Program-made: the position numbers and the translations under genes
In this document: piece after piece, positions 1-10,456 of the stretch
Layout: the number at the start of each line of letters is the position of its first letter
Numbering within the stretch: the first letter of the stretch is position 1
The notes under the pieces: model-generated
The model's input: the letters and a program-made list of their open reading frames with translations, nothing else
The model's database searches: none
Told to the model about the DNA's origin: nothing
Origin: Liopterus haemorrhoidalis
Taxonomy: Eukaryota > Arthropoda > Insecta > Coleoptera > Dytiscidae
Direction: 5' to 3'
Assembly (NCBI GenBank): GCA_963971575.1
Contig: OZ020625.1
Coordinates: 372,001 to 436,000 of the forward strand
DNA length: 64,000 bases

Positions 1-389
1 ATGTGAATTTTCACACATTTCAGGGTTTCGCAGTTATTTAGTAAGTGAATTATGGTTATTTGAGAGCCAAAACAAATTTTATGTTAAAATATTTTTTTGT
101 TAATTTTAATTCGAATGCCTAATACCATTATTTAGGTTTCTGAATATGTGCAGTATTTTTTTATATAGCAAGGTTCAAGATTTTGAAAATTAGTGCGCCC
201 CTCTAATTTCGTGTATTCAATTTCAACAATTTCCACTGGTTATTAAATTTACGCTAGTTTCTTATTTTTTTACTGTTGGAATCAATGAAAATCATTTGTG
301 TTGGTGACATGTTTAGCCCCAGTATGGCCGCCGTTGCGCTACTTTGTATAATCTAGTGACTTTAGTCATACCTACAAAGCCCTAAAAAC
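1..389 (-). mobile_element. HINE-A fragment with internal deletion (copy A1)
   Basis: Positions 1-256 match the 3' half of HINE-A: hairpin sequence with TTCACAC, subterminal repeat CAGGGTTTCGCAG, then the AT-rich body ending GGTTATTAAATTTACGCT. At 363-388 the opposite terminus TCATACCTACAAAGCCCTA appears. The middle (tRNA-like block and microsatellite) is missing, so this looks like an internally deleted copy cut by the window edge. Both recognisable ends agree with the fuller copies at 4.7, 6.5, 30.3 and 49 kb. Confidence 0.65.
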
Positions 390-435
390 TAAATTGCTTT
401 GACTCCTTCACTATCCTGTATATTTTAATTTGTTA

Positions 436-1113
436 GGGGGGGGGTTAAGGTCTGATACACACACATTTTAAGCATATTTTTGTGAATTTTTTTCAAATCT
501 ATGGTTAAATTTATTCATTTTCAAACTAAGTACAACGACGTTGAGATATTTTTTCTTCATGTTTTTTTTTTTATTTAACAATCACAAATATACTCATTTT
601 TATGAGTAAATCATCATCTGAAATCAAAAATCCAAAAAGATTTTGTTAGTTTATGAGTTTACCGAGGTAACGACGTTGAGATATTTTTTTTTCATGGTTT
701 TATTTATTTAACAATCACAAATATACTCATTTTTACGTTTTTTTTAGGGGGAATTAATTTTTTTTGTCTTCTAAGTAACGCTAAAAACTGAAAAATCATT
801 TTAAAAATAAAAACTCAACGTCATTACCTCGGCAAACTCATAAACTAACAAAATCTTTTTGGATTTTTGATTTCAGATGATCCAGTGACGAGTTATGCTG
901 GTCACCGCAAAATCTAATTTTTTTCCCGGAGTCTGGGAAGATTTGCCACAGCTGGCTCATTTCGCCATATTTTGCCTTCAAAATTTTTTTGTATCTTCTT
1001 CAAAACATACTTAATATATGTACTTAGTTTGAAAATGAATAAATTTAACCATAGATTTGAAAAAAATTCACAAAAATATGCTTAAAATGTGGTTATCAGA
1101 CCCTACCCCCCCC
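436..1113. mobile_element. Foldback element G (copy 1)
   Basis: Two arms of about 95 bp (436-533 and 1020-1113) are inverted copies of each other, from the G-run/GGTCTGATA end through TTATTCATTTTCAAACTAAG. Inside, 530-600 is directly repeated at 672-742, and 612-690 is inverted at 808-890. A second partial copy lies at 12855-13141. No transposase is visible. The superfamily is not clear because no clean target duplication was found. Confidence 0.6.
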
Positions 1114-1261
1114 TTATTTTATTTTATTCCATTCTCTTCCCTTCCAACCATTTCTTCACCTGTATATTTTAAGTTGTTAAAGGCCCGAGAGAAGTTAAAT
1201 TTTTCAAACAAAAAATTTTTTTTTTCAGGTATTCGACATCTGCAGCAATGATGCAATCTTA

Positions 1262-1391
1262 GTGATGTCCCGTCGAGCGTGGAGACCGGTTATAGAGGCA
1301 CCGCAGCACTAGGCGTCGCCGCCATGGTAACTGCACACACCAGAAATGTGACCTTCAAATGTGATTGAAAGACTCAAAAACGGGACATCAC
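1262..1391. mobile_element. Short 130-bp MITE with TTA target duplication
   Basis: Terminal inverted repeats GTGATGTCCCGT are perfect at both ends and are flanked by TTA (1259-1261 and 1392-1394). A 3-bp TTA/TAA duplication is typical of PIF/Harbinger elements. The interior is relatively GC-rich (about 1270-1330) and unrecognised. With only one copy in the window the assignment rests on the ends alone. Confidence 0.5.
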
Positions 1392-1394
1392 TTA

Positions 1395-1992
1395 AAAAAA
1401 AAATATTTTTTATGAAATCCTTCGCGGGCGAAGGAAATTTTTTTTACGGAAACACGGGTGCACAAAATGCAAATCCACCTTTCTGGAAAAAGTGGATTTA
1501 AGAAAAATCGAAGCTCAGATATTTTTTTTTTTTTTGAAAAAATTTTTTTAAGCATATCTTTTTGAGGTCCAATTTTAAGTACAAAATATTGAGTTTCAAA
1601 TAATTTTGAATTCCATACCCTGTAAGTCCTTAAAGACTTAAAAGAATACGCTTAAAAATATCAAAGAAAACAGGGTTATAATTTTACGCTTCAAATCAAA
1701 AAATCCTGATATTTTCCAATATCAGTAATCGAAATTTTCTGGCAATAATTGTAAATACTTCAACAGAAATCTAAATGTGATATACAATCATTATATTATA
1801 GTATATTGTACCACGGTTAGAAAATATTCAAATCAAAAGATCTGTACACTACGCCAATAAAAGGTGTGTGGTTACTGCCTTACGGTGCAAAAATATGAGC
1901 CCATTTTGCGCCATAAGGCACTTGTAGTTTTTGTGTATAATTGTAATTTTACTATGAAATATATATATTCAATGTTAAACAAAAAAAAATCT
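1395..1992. other. Unassigned AT-rich stretch
   Basis: No repeat family, transposase similarity or plausible exon was recognised here. There are long A/T runs around 1400, 1440 and 1530. Confidence 0.5.
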
Positions 1993-2150
1993 TTTATTAT
2001 CCCTCTCTATGATCTTACCTCTATGGAATTGACTTTTATTACCCCTCTCTATAATCATACATCTATGGAAAAAACTGACTTTTATTCCCCCTCTCTATAA
2101 TCATACCTCTATGGAAAAATTGTTTCTCTGAATATTACACCTCTATGAAA
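1993..2150. repeat. Minisatellite, about 50-bp unit
   Basis: About three to four imperfect units carry the words CCCTCTCTATAATCATACC and CTCTATGGAA. A weaker echo (CATGTCTATGGTT and similar) lies at about 3950-4040. The open frame that runs through it is a product of the repeat. Confidence 0.6.
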
Positions 2151-2151
2151 A

Positions 2152-2325
2152 AAATTGATGTGAAGTGTGAATTTTCACACATTTCAGGGTTTCGCATTTA
2201 GTAAGTGAATGATGATTATTTGGGATGCCAAAACAAATTTTATGTTAAAATATTTTTTTTGTTAATTTTAATTCGAATGCCTAATACCATTATTTAGGTT
2301 TCTAAATATGTGCAGTATTTTTTTT
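2152..2325 (-). mobile_element. HINE-A 3'-end fragment (copy A2)
   Basis: This carries the terminal TTGATGTGAAG, the hairpin GTGTGAATTTTCACAC, the subterminal repeat CAGGGTTTCGCA and the start of the body, as in the copies at 1 and 4681. It stops at a T-run at 2325, where a hAT-type end begins. Confidence 0.7.
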
Positions 2326-2327
2326 TT

Positions 2328-2412
2328 TATAAAAGTGTGTATAAAAATAACAAAAAAAACTGTAAAAAACACCTACGAAAACTTTCGCGAACCACCTGTT
2401 GAGAAACACTGT
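2328..2412 (-). mobile_element. hAT-type terminal fragment
   Basis: The fragment ends in TTGAGAAACACTG, and next to that is the text of the hAT MITE at 15697 in reverse complement (GTGGTTCGCGAAAGTTTT). Only one end is present. The CAGTG terminus and the TTCTCAAC subterminal word are common in hAT elements. Confidence 0.5.
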
Positions 2413-2425
2413 TCTATACTAAATA

Positions 2426-2829
2426 CAGTCTGTTCCAAACGGTTAAGCGGAACTAGATTTTGCAATCTAGTTACTTTCATCGTTTAAATCGTGCCTTTCG
2501 GCCGTTTTGTTTAAGCTTTGTAAATCATACTTACAATAAACATTTTTTGGTTAAGGTAAATCATTTTAAAATGTCATTTTCTTTATATTTTGATTTTTTG
2601 TGTCATTCTTAATACAAATTTCCCATTTATTTATTTTTTTGTCATTAAAATATCTAAAAAAATATTTAATTTTGACATATGTCATTCGTTTCCATGGTTT
2701 CATTGTTGGAATTTTAAATTTTGACATCCCAACGTGAAAAATGAAATATCCCAAGCAAGGTCCCTTCTCGTGACAACCTAAAAGAACTAAATTCCCATTT
2801 AGTTCCGCTTAACCGTTTGGAACAGACTG
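2426..2829. mobile_element. MITE family D, copy 1 (TA target duplication)
   Basis: Inverted termini begin CAGTCTGTTCCAAACGG and continue about 28 bp into AAGCGGAACTA. TA flanks both ends (2424-2425, 2830-2831). A CAGT terminus with TA duplication points to a Tc1/mariner-pogo type source. The 404-bp interior is AT-rich and non-coding. It is the cleanest D copy; others lie at 8401, 11499, 16573, 18320 and 32440. Confidence 0.8.
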
Positions 2830-2860
2830 TACACTTCGGAAATTTTTTGATGCCTATAAC

Positions 2861-2952
2861 CCAGTGATTACCAAAATTTTCAAAACTGCTCTAGCTAACG
2901 CAGTAGGAATGTTGTAATATTTTCGCGGCGCACAGTTTGGGAAATGCTGGAG
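2861..2952. mobile_element. Very short hAT-like MITE
   Basis: The ends CCAGTGATTACCAAAATTTT and the complement of CAGTTTGGGAAATGCTGG resemble each other and the common hAT terminus CAGTGTTTCCCAAAC. About 92 bp. No clear 8-bp duplication was found, so this is tentative. Confidence 0.35.
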
Positions 2953-2964
2953 TAGCCTATATAT

Positions 2965-3772
2965 TAGAGATGGGTCGTTCATGAACGAACCGGCTCACTG
3001 AGCCGGCTCAGTACACTGACCGAAGTGACACGGTTCACCAAATTGAAATGAGCCGGCTCACGGCTCACTGTATAGTTTCAAGTTTCAAGGATACGATTGA
3101 TCGGGCGATTGTGAGCAGTGACCGGAGTGATCCGGATCTGGATCGATGTCATGTTGAACTTCGCGAGAACTCGGCTTGTAATTATCATAAAGTGTATTTT
3201 GTCATCAATTTGTAGGGCAGTTTATTTGAAACTAATAGGCTTAGTCTGTATTTTCTTACAACCATACTATATAAAAATATTAAAAATATTGCCCAAATCC
3301 CAGATGTCCGATTTATAAGGGCAATAAACATCGCCATAAACTTAACACATCTGGTTTAAAATACAGTAGCTACATAAAGTGAATTGTTTGTTTCAAAAAT
3401 GTTAGATAAGAGCCGGAGCTAAGCGACGATCTACCTACGAGCGAACGACCGACAACTGACTGACCTGTGTCTCGGGATCATGTTTACAGTTCATATATTG
3501 CAAGAACCGGCTCTAAGCAAGAGCCGGCTCTAAGCGACGTTCTACCTATGACCGAACGACCGACCGACCTGTGTCTCGGGATCATGTTTACAGTTCATAT
3601 ATTGCAAGAACCGGCTCTAAGCGACGTTCTACCTACGAACTAACGACCGATCTGTGTCTCGGAAACATGTTTACTTAACCGGATCACTGAGCTGGATCAA
3701 TGAACCGGAACAACAAACTGAACGACCTCCACTGATCCGGTTCCGCAAACTGAGCCGAAATTCCCATCTCTA
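2965..3772. mobile_element. Non-autonomous DNA element with TAGAGATGGG ends and internal tandem repeats
   Basis: Inverted termini TAGAGATGGG (2965) and CCCATCTCTA (ending 3772) enclose repeated GAACCGGCTC/GAGCCGGCTC words. From about 3410 to 3680 a roughly 100-110-bp unit is repeated three times (key words CTCTAAGCGACGTTCTACC and TGTCTCGGGATCATGTTTAC). hAT-like by its ends, but no 8-bp duplication is visible. No coding remnant is seen. Confidence 0.55.
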
Positions 3773-4435
3773 GTAGAATACATAGCTCCTGAATCGTTCA
3801 TTTTGTCATTGTACCTAACAAAGAACTGCGGTTAAATTGCTTTTTTTTCATAGGGAATGATTGTGTATTTTCGAAAAGCCCTGCTCATCATCCTGATACG
3901 TCTATGAAGAGTAAAATGATGACTATTGGTAGGTGTCAGGTGTCTGCTCCATACATTTAATCTCCATGGTTCGTAAAATGTCAACTCTATATAATCCCAT
4001 GTCTATGGTTGTCATCTCTGTACATTTCACGTCTATGATTCTCGTTAGTTGCGCTGAACTTTTGAACTTAAAAGTTGAAGAAAGACGACACAAAAGGAAC
4101 AGTGATAATCAAGATGACAAACATAATAAAGAATACAAACCAAAATTTAATAACAAACATTCTCAAACTAGCTACACCAAAAGTTCATTAAATTATGGCG
4201 TGTGCTTAGAATGTTTATTCAAAAAAAAGGTGACTAGGTGGTAAAAAAGTTGACTACGGGCCACAGAAAGGGGGATCAAATGCAGGATTACCAACAATTT
4301 TTTTAAATTTCGTATGGCAAAATGCCTCTTCTTTTTACGGTAGCCGAGACCGCCGTCTTTACGTGTCCTATGAAGCACGCCCCAAATTCCCGAAAAAAAA
4401 TCAGACAAAGGTACTCATTTACAAAATGGATGTGA
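3773..4435. other. Unassigned stretch
   Basis: Apart from a weak echo of the 50-bp minisatellite near 3950-4040, nothing recognisable. The open frame through 3933-4244 has no recognised similarity and no supporting features. Confidence 0.45.
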
Positions 4436-4680
4436 AAATATATTTAACAAAAATTGCTATAAAAGCAATAACTAACAACTTTTATTTGAAATTTTTTTTG
4501 ATAAAGCTGCATAAATTAAACAAGTACTTTGTGATGGCGGTCCTGTGGTGGCCACAACTGAATTTCTCATTTTATTTAAGGAGGGCACCATTTTTATTTT
4601 AATAAACAGGTAAAAATACAACTGACGACCTAAAAAAAAGTCCTCACATCTAAAATACAAGTGATGACCAAGAACAAAGA
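4436..4680 (+). mobile_element. HINE-B 3'-half fragment plus shared tail
   Basis: The segment from about 4436 (TTTAACAAAAATTGCTATAA) to 4555 matches the 3' half of HINE-B, with GTGATGGCGGTC and the hairpin GTGGTGGCCAC. The downstream tail TTTAAGGAGGGCACC ... CTGACGACCTAAAAAAA recurs after the HINE-B copy at 9123-9186, and a shorter form precedes HINE-A copies at 20.76 and 30.30 kb. The two families are therefore often found next to each other. Confidence 0.6.
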
Positions 4681-5091
4681 AAAAATTGATACGAAGAGTG
4701 AATTTTCACACATTTCAGGGTTTCGCAGGTATTTAGTAAGTGAACTATGATTATTTGGGATGCCAAAACAAATTTTATGTTATATATTTTTTTTGTTAAT
4801 TTTAATTCGAATGCCTAATACCATTATTTAGGTTTCTAAATATGTGCAGTATTTTTTTTGTATAGCAAGGTTCATTAAGTTTTTGAAAATTGCGCCTATG
4901 GCTTCCATTGGTTGTTTTAAGTCATAACTCCGCCCCTCTAATTTCGTGTATTCAATTTCAACAATTTCCACTGGTTATTAAATTTACGCTTTTAAAAATT
5001 AAATGCAACATTTGCCCAAATATAACTAGAATTTTGAAAAAATAATTTAAACAAAATAAAAATGCACAAAAAACAGAAAAAATAAAATTGC

Positions 5092-5170
5092 CTGGAGAAC
5101 GGAGCGACCTTTAGGTTGCAAATTAGAACGCGAGCATGCTAATCATTACACTATAAAAGCATACTGGTTC
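5092..5170 (-). other. tRNA-like block (type gamma) inside HINE-A
   Basis: On the minus strand TATAGTGTAATGATTAGCA resembles the A-box region of a tRNA of the Glu/Gln sort, followed by a weaker match to a T-arm. It holds the same position as the other tRNA-like blocks in HINE-A but has an unrelated sequence. It is not a plausible functional tRNA because the acceptor and T stems are not well paired. Confidence 0.4.
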
Positions 5171-5192
5171 AGGTTGTTATATAAGTTATTAA

Positions 5193-5451
5193 GGCCTGGT
5201 CTTTCCACCTTCAGATAAAGTTCCAGGTAACTATCTGACAGATAAGGTTATTTATAACTTCATCTGCTGAGTAAATGTCAATACCAGTCAGTGAATCCAA
5301 TACGTCAGTCTCATTATCTGTTAGATAACTATCCGATAGATACATTTGTATAGAAAGAAGGGATGACATTTATCCAGCAGATGAAGTTACAAATAACCTT
5401 ATCTGTCAGATAGTTACCTGGAACTTTATCTGAAGGTGGAAAAACCGGGCC
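5193..5451. mobile_element. Harbinger-type foldback MITE (copy 1)
   Basis: Arms of about 85 bp start GGCCTGGTCTTTCCACC and GGCCCGGTTTTTCCACC and are nearly perfect inverted copies. TAA flanks both sides (5190-5192, 5452-5454), the 3-bp TWA duplication of PIF/Harbinger elements. It sits inside HINE-A copy A3 and so is younger. Its loop is inverted relative to the copy at 22854, meaning the two copies inserted in opposite orientations. Confidence 0.85.
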
Positions 5452-6197
5452 TAAATATTTTAGGTGGTCAAGCAAAAAACACAAAAAATGAGTTATTTTC
5501 CGAAAACATAATCTGATCAAAAATTCCTGTTGTAATATTCCAGTTCACACCAATGTCCATTACTTAGAATTTTTTCAGATTTTTAGTTTAAACCATCTGC
5601 GCTACAGGGTGTGGGACAAAATTTTTTTTGCACAATTTTGGCAAAAATCGCTTCATAATTTATTTTGCAAAAATAAAATTTTGATCGTTAATCCACGTAT
5701 TAAGGGCTTTCATTTGATACCCTACTCAGAATTTTAAAAAAATATATTTTTTTTCTATGAGCACATATTTGTTTATATTTTTAGGGGGGTATGTTTTTTA
5801 GATGTTTTAGTATTTTTCCTATGTGCGGGTCACAGAGTTGTATAAGCATGCCAAATTTCAACTCTCTAGGTTTAGCCGTTTGACTACAATTTTTACTGAA
5901 CAGACAGACAGACAGACAAGGTAACATACGAGGGCTTTCATTTGATACCCTACTCAGAATTTAAATAAAAATATTTTTTCTATGAGCACATATTTGTTTA
6001 TATTTTTAGGGGGATATGTTTTTTAGATGTTTTAGTATTTTTCCTATGTGCGGGTCAAAGAGTTGTATAAGGATTCCAAATTTCAACTCTCTAGGTTTAG
6101 CCGTTTGGCTACAATTTTTACCGAACAGACAGACAGCCAGAGTAACACACGAGTGACGTTATAAGGGTTTTTTGTTCATACCTACAAAACCCTAAAA

Positions 6198-6450
6198 AGG
6201 ATTTAATTAAGCATTATCTTGGTTGAATTTTTAGTAATTTTTATATATTTTTGTTCAATTGCGCAAAAGGCATAATTAATTATTAAATTTCTTGAATTTA
6301 CAGACTGTTAACTCCAGTGGCAGATTAAGCCTTCGCCGGGCCCAAGACATTTTTGATTTACGGGCCCTCCCCCTAGAAGCGTTAAAAGAGGAAGGGGAAA
6401 GGGGAAGGGTTCGTTGGGCCCTTGAAAATTACGGGCCCAAGACAATTGTC
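6198..6450. other. Spacer with partial hAT-like GGGCCC-rich fragment
   Basis: From about 6313, CAGTGGCAGATTAAGCC and the following GGGCCC/AAGAC words resemble a widespread hAT-type terminus (CAGNGGCGGA). The opposite end is not visible because HINE-A copy A4 begins at 6451. Confidence 0.3.
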
Positions 6451-7387
6451 TTTTTAGGGTTTTGTAGGTATGACCAAAAAACCCTTATACCGTCATTTTG
6501 TCGTCTGTCTGTCTGTCTGTCTGTCTGTCTGTTCGGTAAAAATTGTGGCCAAACTGCTAAACCTAGAGAGTTGAAATTTGGCATGCTTATACAACTCTTT
6601 GACCCGCACATAGGAATAATATTAAAACATCTAAAAAACATACCCCCCTAAAAATATAAACAAATATGTGCACATCGAAAACAAAAATATTTTTTTTAAA
6701 TTCTGAGTAGGGTGTCAAATGAAATCCCTTAGTACGTGGATTAACGATCAAATTTTTATTTTTGCAAAATAAATTATTTTGATGCGATTTTTGCCAAAAT
6801 TGTGCAAAAACAAATTTGTCCCACACCCTGTAGCCCAGATGGTTTAAAATAAAAATGTAAAAAAATTCTAAGTAATGTATATTGGTGTGAACCGATATAG
6901 TACAACAGGAATTTTTGATCAGATTATGTTTTCGGAAAATACAGCATTTTTTGTTGTTTTTGGTTCACAAAGTATAAAAGTTATACCAATGTAACACACT
7001 CACACGCAAAGCATACGATAGCGTAATGGGTTAGAGCACTGGTGTCGTAAGCTAATATTAGCTGGAAAACGAAGGGTTCCGAGTTCGAGTACGGAGTGAA
7101 TTTTATTTTTTTCTGTTTTTTTTTGCATTTTTATAATGTTGAAATTATTTTGTAAAAATTCTAGTTATATTTTGACAAATGTTGTATTTAATTTTTATGA
7201 GCTTAAATTTAATAACCAGTCTTATTATATGATTAACAGACGATAAATTATTTTAAAAATATCGTTCATTTTGCCGTGATTACTACAAAGTAAAATTTGT
7301 CCTACACACTCAGCATACCGCCTTCACTTATTATATACCTGCGAAACCCTGAAATGTGTGAATATTCACACTTCACATCAATTTTTT
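6451..7387 (+). mobile_element. HINE-A copy A4, near complete
   Basis: This is the clearest copy. It has 5' TTTTTAGGGTTTTGTAGGTA, then CCCTTATACCGTCATTTTG, (GTCT)n at 6501-6535, GAGAGTTGAAATTTGGCATG, a tRNA-like block at 7015-7095, the AT-rich body, the 3' subterminal TACCTGCGAAACCCTGAAA and the perfect 16-bp palindrome GTGTGAATATTCACAC, with a TTCACATCAATTTTTT tail. There is no transposase or endonuclease, so it would depend on an autonomous Helentron elsewhere. The class call rests on the layout, not on protein evidence. Confidence 0.75.
7015..7095 (+). other. tRNA-like block (type alpha) inside HINE-A
   Basis: TAGCGTAATGGG fits the A-box consensus TRGCNNARYNGG exactly, and GAGTTCGAGTACG is a near B-box. 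The variable region contains a short stem (AGCTAATATTAGCT), as in class II tRNAs. Similar blocks sit in the copies at 30603-30690 and 49268-49355. Likely an internal Pol III promoter relic; transcription is an inference. Confidence 0.55.
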
Positions 7388-8055
7388 GTCTTTGCGAAAG
7401 TCCGCCAATAGATAACTCAAAATTTAAAAAAAAAAAGCATAAATCTGTTAACACCATTTAATTTTTTGGACTCATTGCAGTTAGAAACCAAATTTTCAAA
7501 ACTTTATCTTCATTCGAAGAGTTAGAAAACGTTTTTTGAAAAATTGCCAAAATATTTGCCATGTAACCAGAAAAAATTCAGAACAGACAGACGACTAAAT
7601 GACGATATAAGGGTTTTTTGGTCATACCTACAAAACCCTAGAAATGGAAATCACCATTTTTAAAACTGTTAATTTATTTGTCAGTTGAAAGATTGAAAGT
7701 GTAAGAAAATTGAGCACTTAAAAGCTTATAAAATGTTGCATGAAAAGTGTCAGACTGACTATCTAAGGGCTGTCCCTTGTTCCTGTAGGAGGAGACCAGG
7801 AATACCTGTCACTGCTGTTGATTTTCCCAGCCCTTTCCCTAATGGATCAACGTGCACAGTGGCTCTCAACAAGCGTCAAACTGATCAGCAGTAATGAAAC
7901 ATGACATACTAAAAGCTTTCAGAATAAAGCGACAATCTAATTTATTTTACAGACAATAGAATTTCTCCAATCTGAAAATAGCTTCGCTCAAGTATTCTAT
8001 GAAAAACATTTCAAAATTTCAACACTTAACAATAAAAATATGTATTATTACTTTT
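7388..8055. other. Unassigned stretch with a HINE-A 5'-end scrap
   Basis: At 7585-7640 the end sequence ACAGACAGACGAC ... CATACCTACAAAACCCTAG of HINE-A occurs in reverse orientation. The rest, including 7740-7900, matches nothing recognised here. Confidence 0.45.
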
Positions 8056-9122
8056 TACCGACCGCCAACATATATAAGGGAGGTATTGTGATCATACCGA
8101 TTTTGACATTTCGATGGATCTCCACGAATTGAGGTCCCTACATAACGTTTTCACTATTTTTAGCATGATGTCTGTGTGTCCGTCCGTCCATCTGTCTGTC
8201 TGTCCGCTCATCTGTCTGTGTACACGTGCAGAGCAAATTCGGTTAAAAGGATTTTTATGAAACTGCATATATAAGCTTTTGACATCAATGGCACGAGTTG
8301 ATCAACTTTTGGTAAAAATCGATTAACTAGAAAGTTACTCGTGTCAGTTTTAGTACAACTTAGTTGTTTTTAGTGTATAATTTTTGTTATTTGTTATCTA
8401 AAGTCTGTTCCAAACGGTTAGGCGGAACTAGATTTTGCAATCTAGTTACTTTCATCGTTTAAATCGTGCTTTTCAGCCGTTTTGTTTAAGCTTTGTAAAT
8501 CATACTTGCAACAAACATTTTTTGATTAAGGTTAATATCATTTTCTTTATATTTTGATTTTTTGTGTCATTCTTAATACAAATATCCCATTTATTTATTT
8601 TTTTGTCATTAAAATATGTAAGAAGAATAATTTAATTTTGACATATGTCATTCGTTTCCATGGTTTCATTGTTGGAATTTTAAATTTTGACATTCCAACG
8701 TGAAAAATGAAATAACCCAAGCAAGGTCCCTTTTCGTGACAACCTAAAAGAACGAAATTCCCATTTAGTTCCGCCTAACCGTTTGAAACAGACTGTATAT
8801 GTAATATTTTTATAAATGTTTTTTATTTGTATACTAATTTTTCATATTTCTTGAATATATAATAGCTTCGTGCTAATTAATAAATGATTTATTTATTTAT
8901 TTATTTTCCTAAAACGGTTAACTAGAAATGGGAGTTTACTCGTGTCGGTTTTAATATTTTTGCGAATATTTCACAGAAATATTTCGAAAAAATTTATTTA
9001 ACAAAAGTTGCTATAAAAGCAATAACTAACAACTTTTATTTGAGACATTTGTTGATAAAACAGCATAAATTAAGTACTTTGTGATGGCGGTCGGTCATGT
9101 GGTGGCCACAGCTGATTTTTTC
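8056..9122 (+). mobile_element. HINE-B copy B1, interrupted by MITE D
   Basis: It starts ACCGACCGCCAACATATATA, then GGGAGGTATTGTGATCATAC, a GTCT/GTCC microsatellite (8170-8220), ACGTGCAGAGCAAATTCGG, and the body word TTGATCAACTTTTGGTAAAA. MITE D (8401-8795) and extra AT sequence follow. The 3' half resumes at 8920 and ends with GTGATGGCGGTCGGTC and the hairpin GTGGTGGCCAC. The 5' ACCGACCGCCA and the 3' TGGCGGTCGGT are the subterminal inverted repeats. Confidence 0.7.
8401..8795. mobile_element. MITE family D, copy 2
   Basis: Ends AAGTCTGTTCCAAACGG (first base mutated) and the complement of CCGTTTGAAACAGACTG, flanked by TA (8399-8400, 8796-8797). The interior matches copy 1 at 2426 with scattered differences and a short deletion near 8535. 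It is inserted in HINE-B copy B1. Confidence 0.8.
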
Positions 9123-9185
9123 ATTTTATTTAAGGAGGGCACTATTTTTATTTTAATACATAGGTAAAAATACAAGTGACGACCT

Positions 9186-10361
9186 AAAAAAAATCAGCTG
9201 TGGCCACCAGAGGACTGACCGCCATCATAAAGTACTTGTATAAAATACATTCTAGCAGCAGAGTAGAAATAACTTGGCCCAATATTTTCTAACAGATATA
9301 TTATTTATCATAACCATGGAAACGTTACATATAAGTATGAAAAAATAGATATTTAGAAAAAACTTCGAAAAATTTTTCGTTTTATCAAAAAATATCTCAA
9401 ATAAAAGTTGTTATTTATTGCATTTATAGCAACTTTTGTTAAATATTTATTTTCGAAATATTTTTCTGTTATGAAATATTTGCAAAAATCTTAAAATCGA
9501 CACGAGTAAACTTCCATTTCTTTTAAACCGATTTTTACCAAAAGTTGATCAACTCGTGCCATTGATGTCAAAAGCTTAAATATGAAGTTGCATAAAAATC
9601 CTTTCAGCCAAATTTGCTCTGCACGTGTACATAGACAGACGAACGGACAGACAGACAGACAGACAGAGGTCATTACTACAGCTCTAGCCCTATCCACTGT
9701 GGTCGTCTACCGATTTTTACCAAAAGTTGATCAACTCGTGCCATTGATGTCAAAAGGTTAAATATGAAGTTTCATAAAAATCCTTTAAGCCAAATTTGCT
9801 CTGCACGTGTACATAGACAGACGAACGGACAGACAGACAGACAGACAGAGGTCATTACTACAGCTCTAGCCCTATCCACTGTGGTCATCTACCGATTTTT
9901 ACCAAAAGTTGATCAACTCGTGCCATTGGTGTCAAAAGCTTAAATATGAAGTTTCATAAAAATCCTTTCAGCCAAATTTGCTCTGCACGTGTACATAGAC
10001 AGACGAACGGACAGACAGACAGACAGACAGAGGTCATTACTACAGCTCTAGCCCTATCCACTGTGGTCGTCTACCGATTTTTACCAAAAGTTGATCAACT
10101 CGTGACATTGATGTCAAAAGCTTAAATATGAAGTTGCATAAAAATCCTTTCAGCCAAATTTGCTCTGCACGTGTACATAGACAGACGAACGGACAGACAG
10201 ACAGAGGTCATTACTACAGCTCTAGCCCTATCCACTGTGGTCGTCTACCGATTTTTACCAAAAGTTGATCAACTCGTGCCATTGATGTCAAAAGCTTAAA
10301 TATGAAGTTGCATAAAAATCCTTTAAGCCGAATTTGCTCTGCACGTGTACACGGACAGACG

Positions 10362-10400
<39 letters not shown>

Positions 10401-10456
10401 GGACAGACAGACAGAGGTCGTTACTACAGCTCTAGCCCTATCCACTGTGGTCGTCT
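9186..10456 (-). mobile_element. HINE-B copy B2 with expanded internal tandem array
   Basis: On the minus strand the 3' terminus (hairpin word GTGGCCACAG, subterminal GGCGGTCAGTCC) is intact at 9190-9230. The body runs to about 9526, and the microsatellite segment is then repeated five times (9527-10456). The usual 5' end of HINE-B is missing; the array instead stops at about 10456. Copy B1 ends only about 60 bp away in opposite orientation. Confidence 0.75.
9527..10456 (-). repeat. Five-unit tandem array, 174-182-bp unit, derived from HINE-B
   Basis: Unit starts are at 9527, 9709, 9891, 10073 and 10247 (spacing 182, 182, 182, 174). Each unit has ACCGATTTTTACCAAAAGTT, CTCTGCACGTGTACA, a GACA tract and CTACAGCTCTAGCCCTATCC. 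The last sequence is not seen in the single-unit HINE-B copies. The first four units are very similar, suggesting recent expansion; the last has a longer, more variable GACA/GGAC tract. Confidence 0.9.

Larger units (their letters stand above)
4681..6197 (-). mobile_element. HINE-A copy A3, interrupted by a Harbinger-type MITE
   Basis: Read on the minus strand, the element begins TTTTTAGGGTTTTGTAGG, passes the GTCT microsatellite, the word AAATTTGGCATGCTTATAC, a tRNA-like block, an AT-rich body, the 3' subterminal repeat and the hairpin, and ends at ATCAATTTTT. The 5' subterminal TTTAGGGTTTTGTAGGTA is an inverted match of the 3' TACCTGCGAAACCCTGAAA, which is the Helentron/DINE-1 layout. This copy has a 259-bp foldback inserted at 5193 and a partial duplication of its microsatellite end (5700-5930 and 5930-6150). 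Confidence 0.75.

Noticed and set aside
9527..10456. Possible CRISPR array (repeats with regular spacing)
   Set aside because: Units of 182 bp are repeated along their full length without unique spacers, and the context is eukaryotic.
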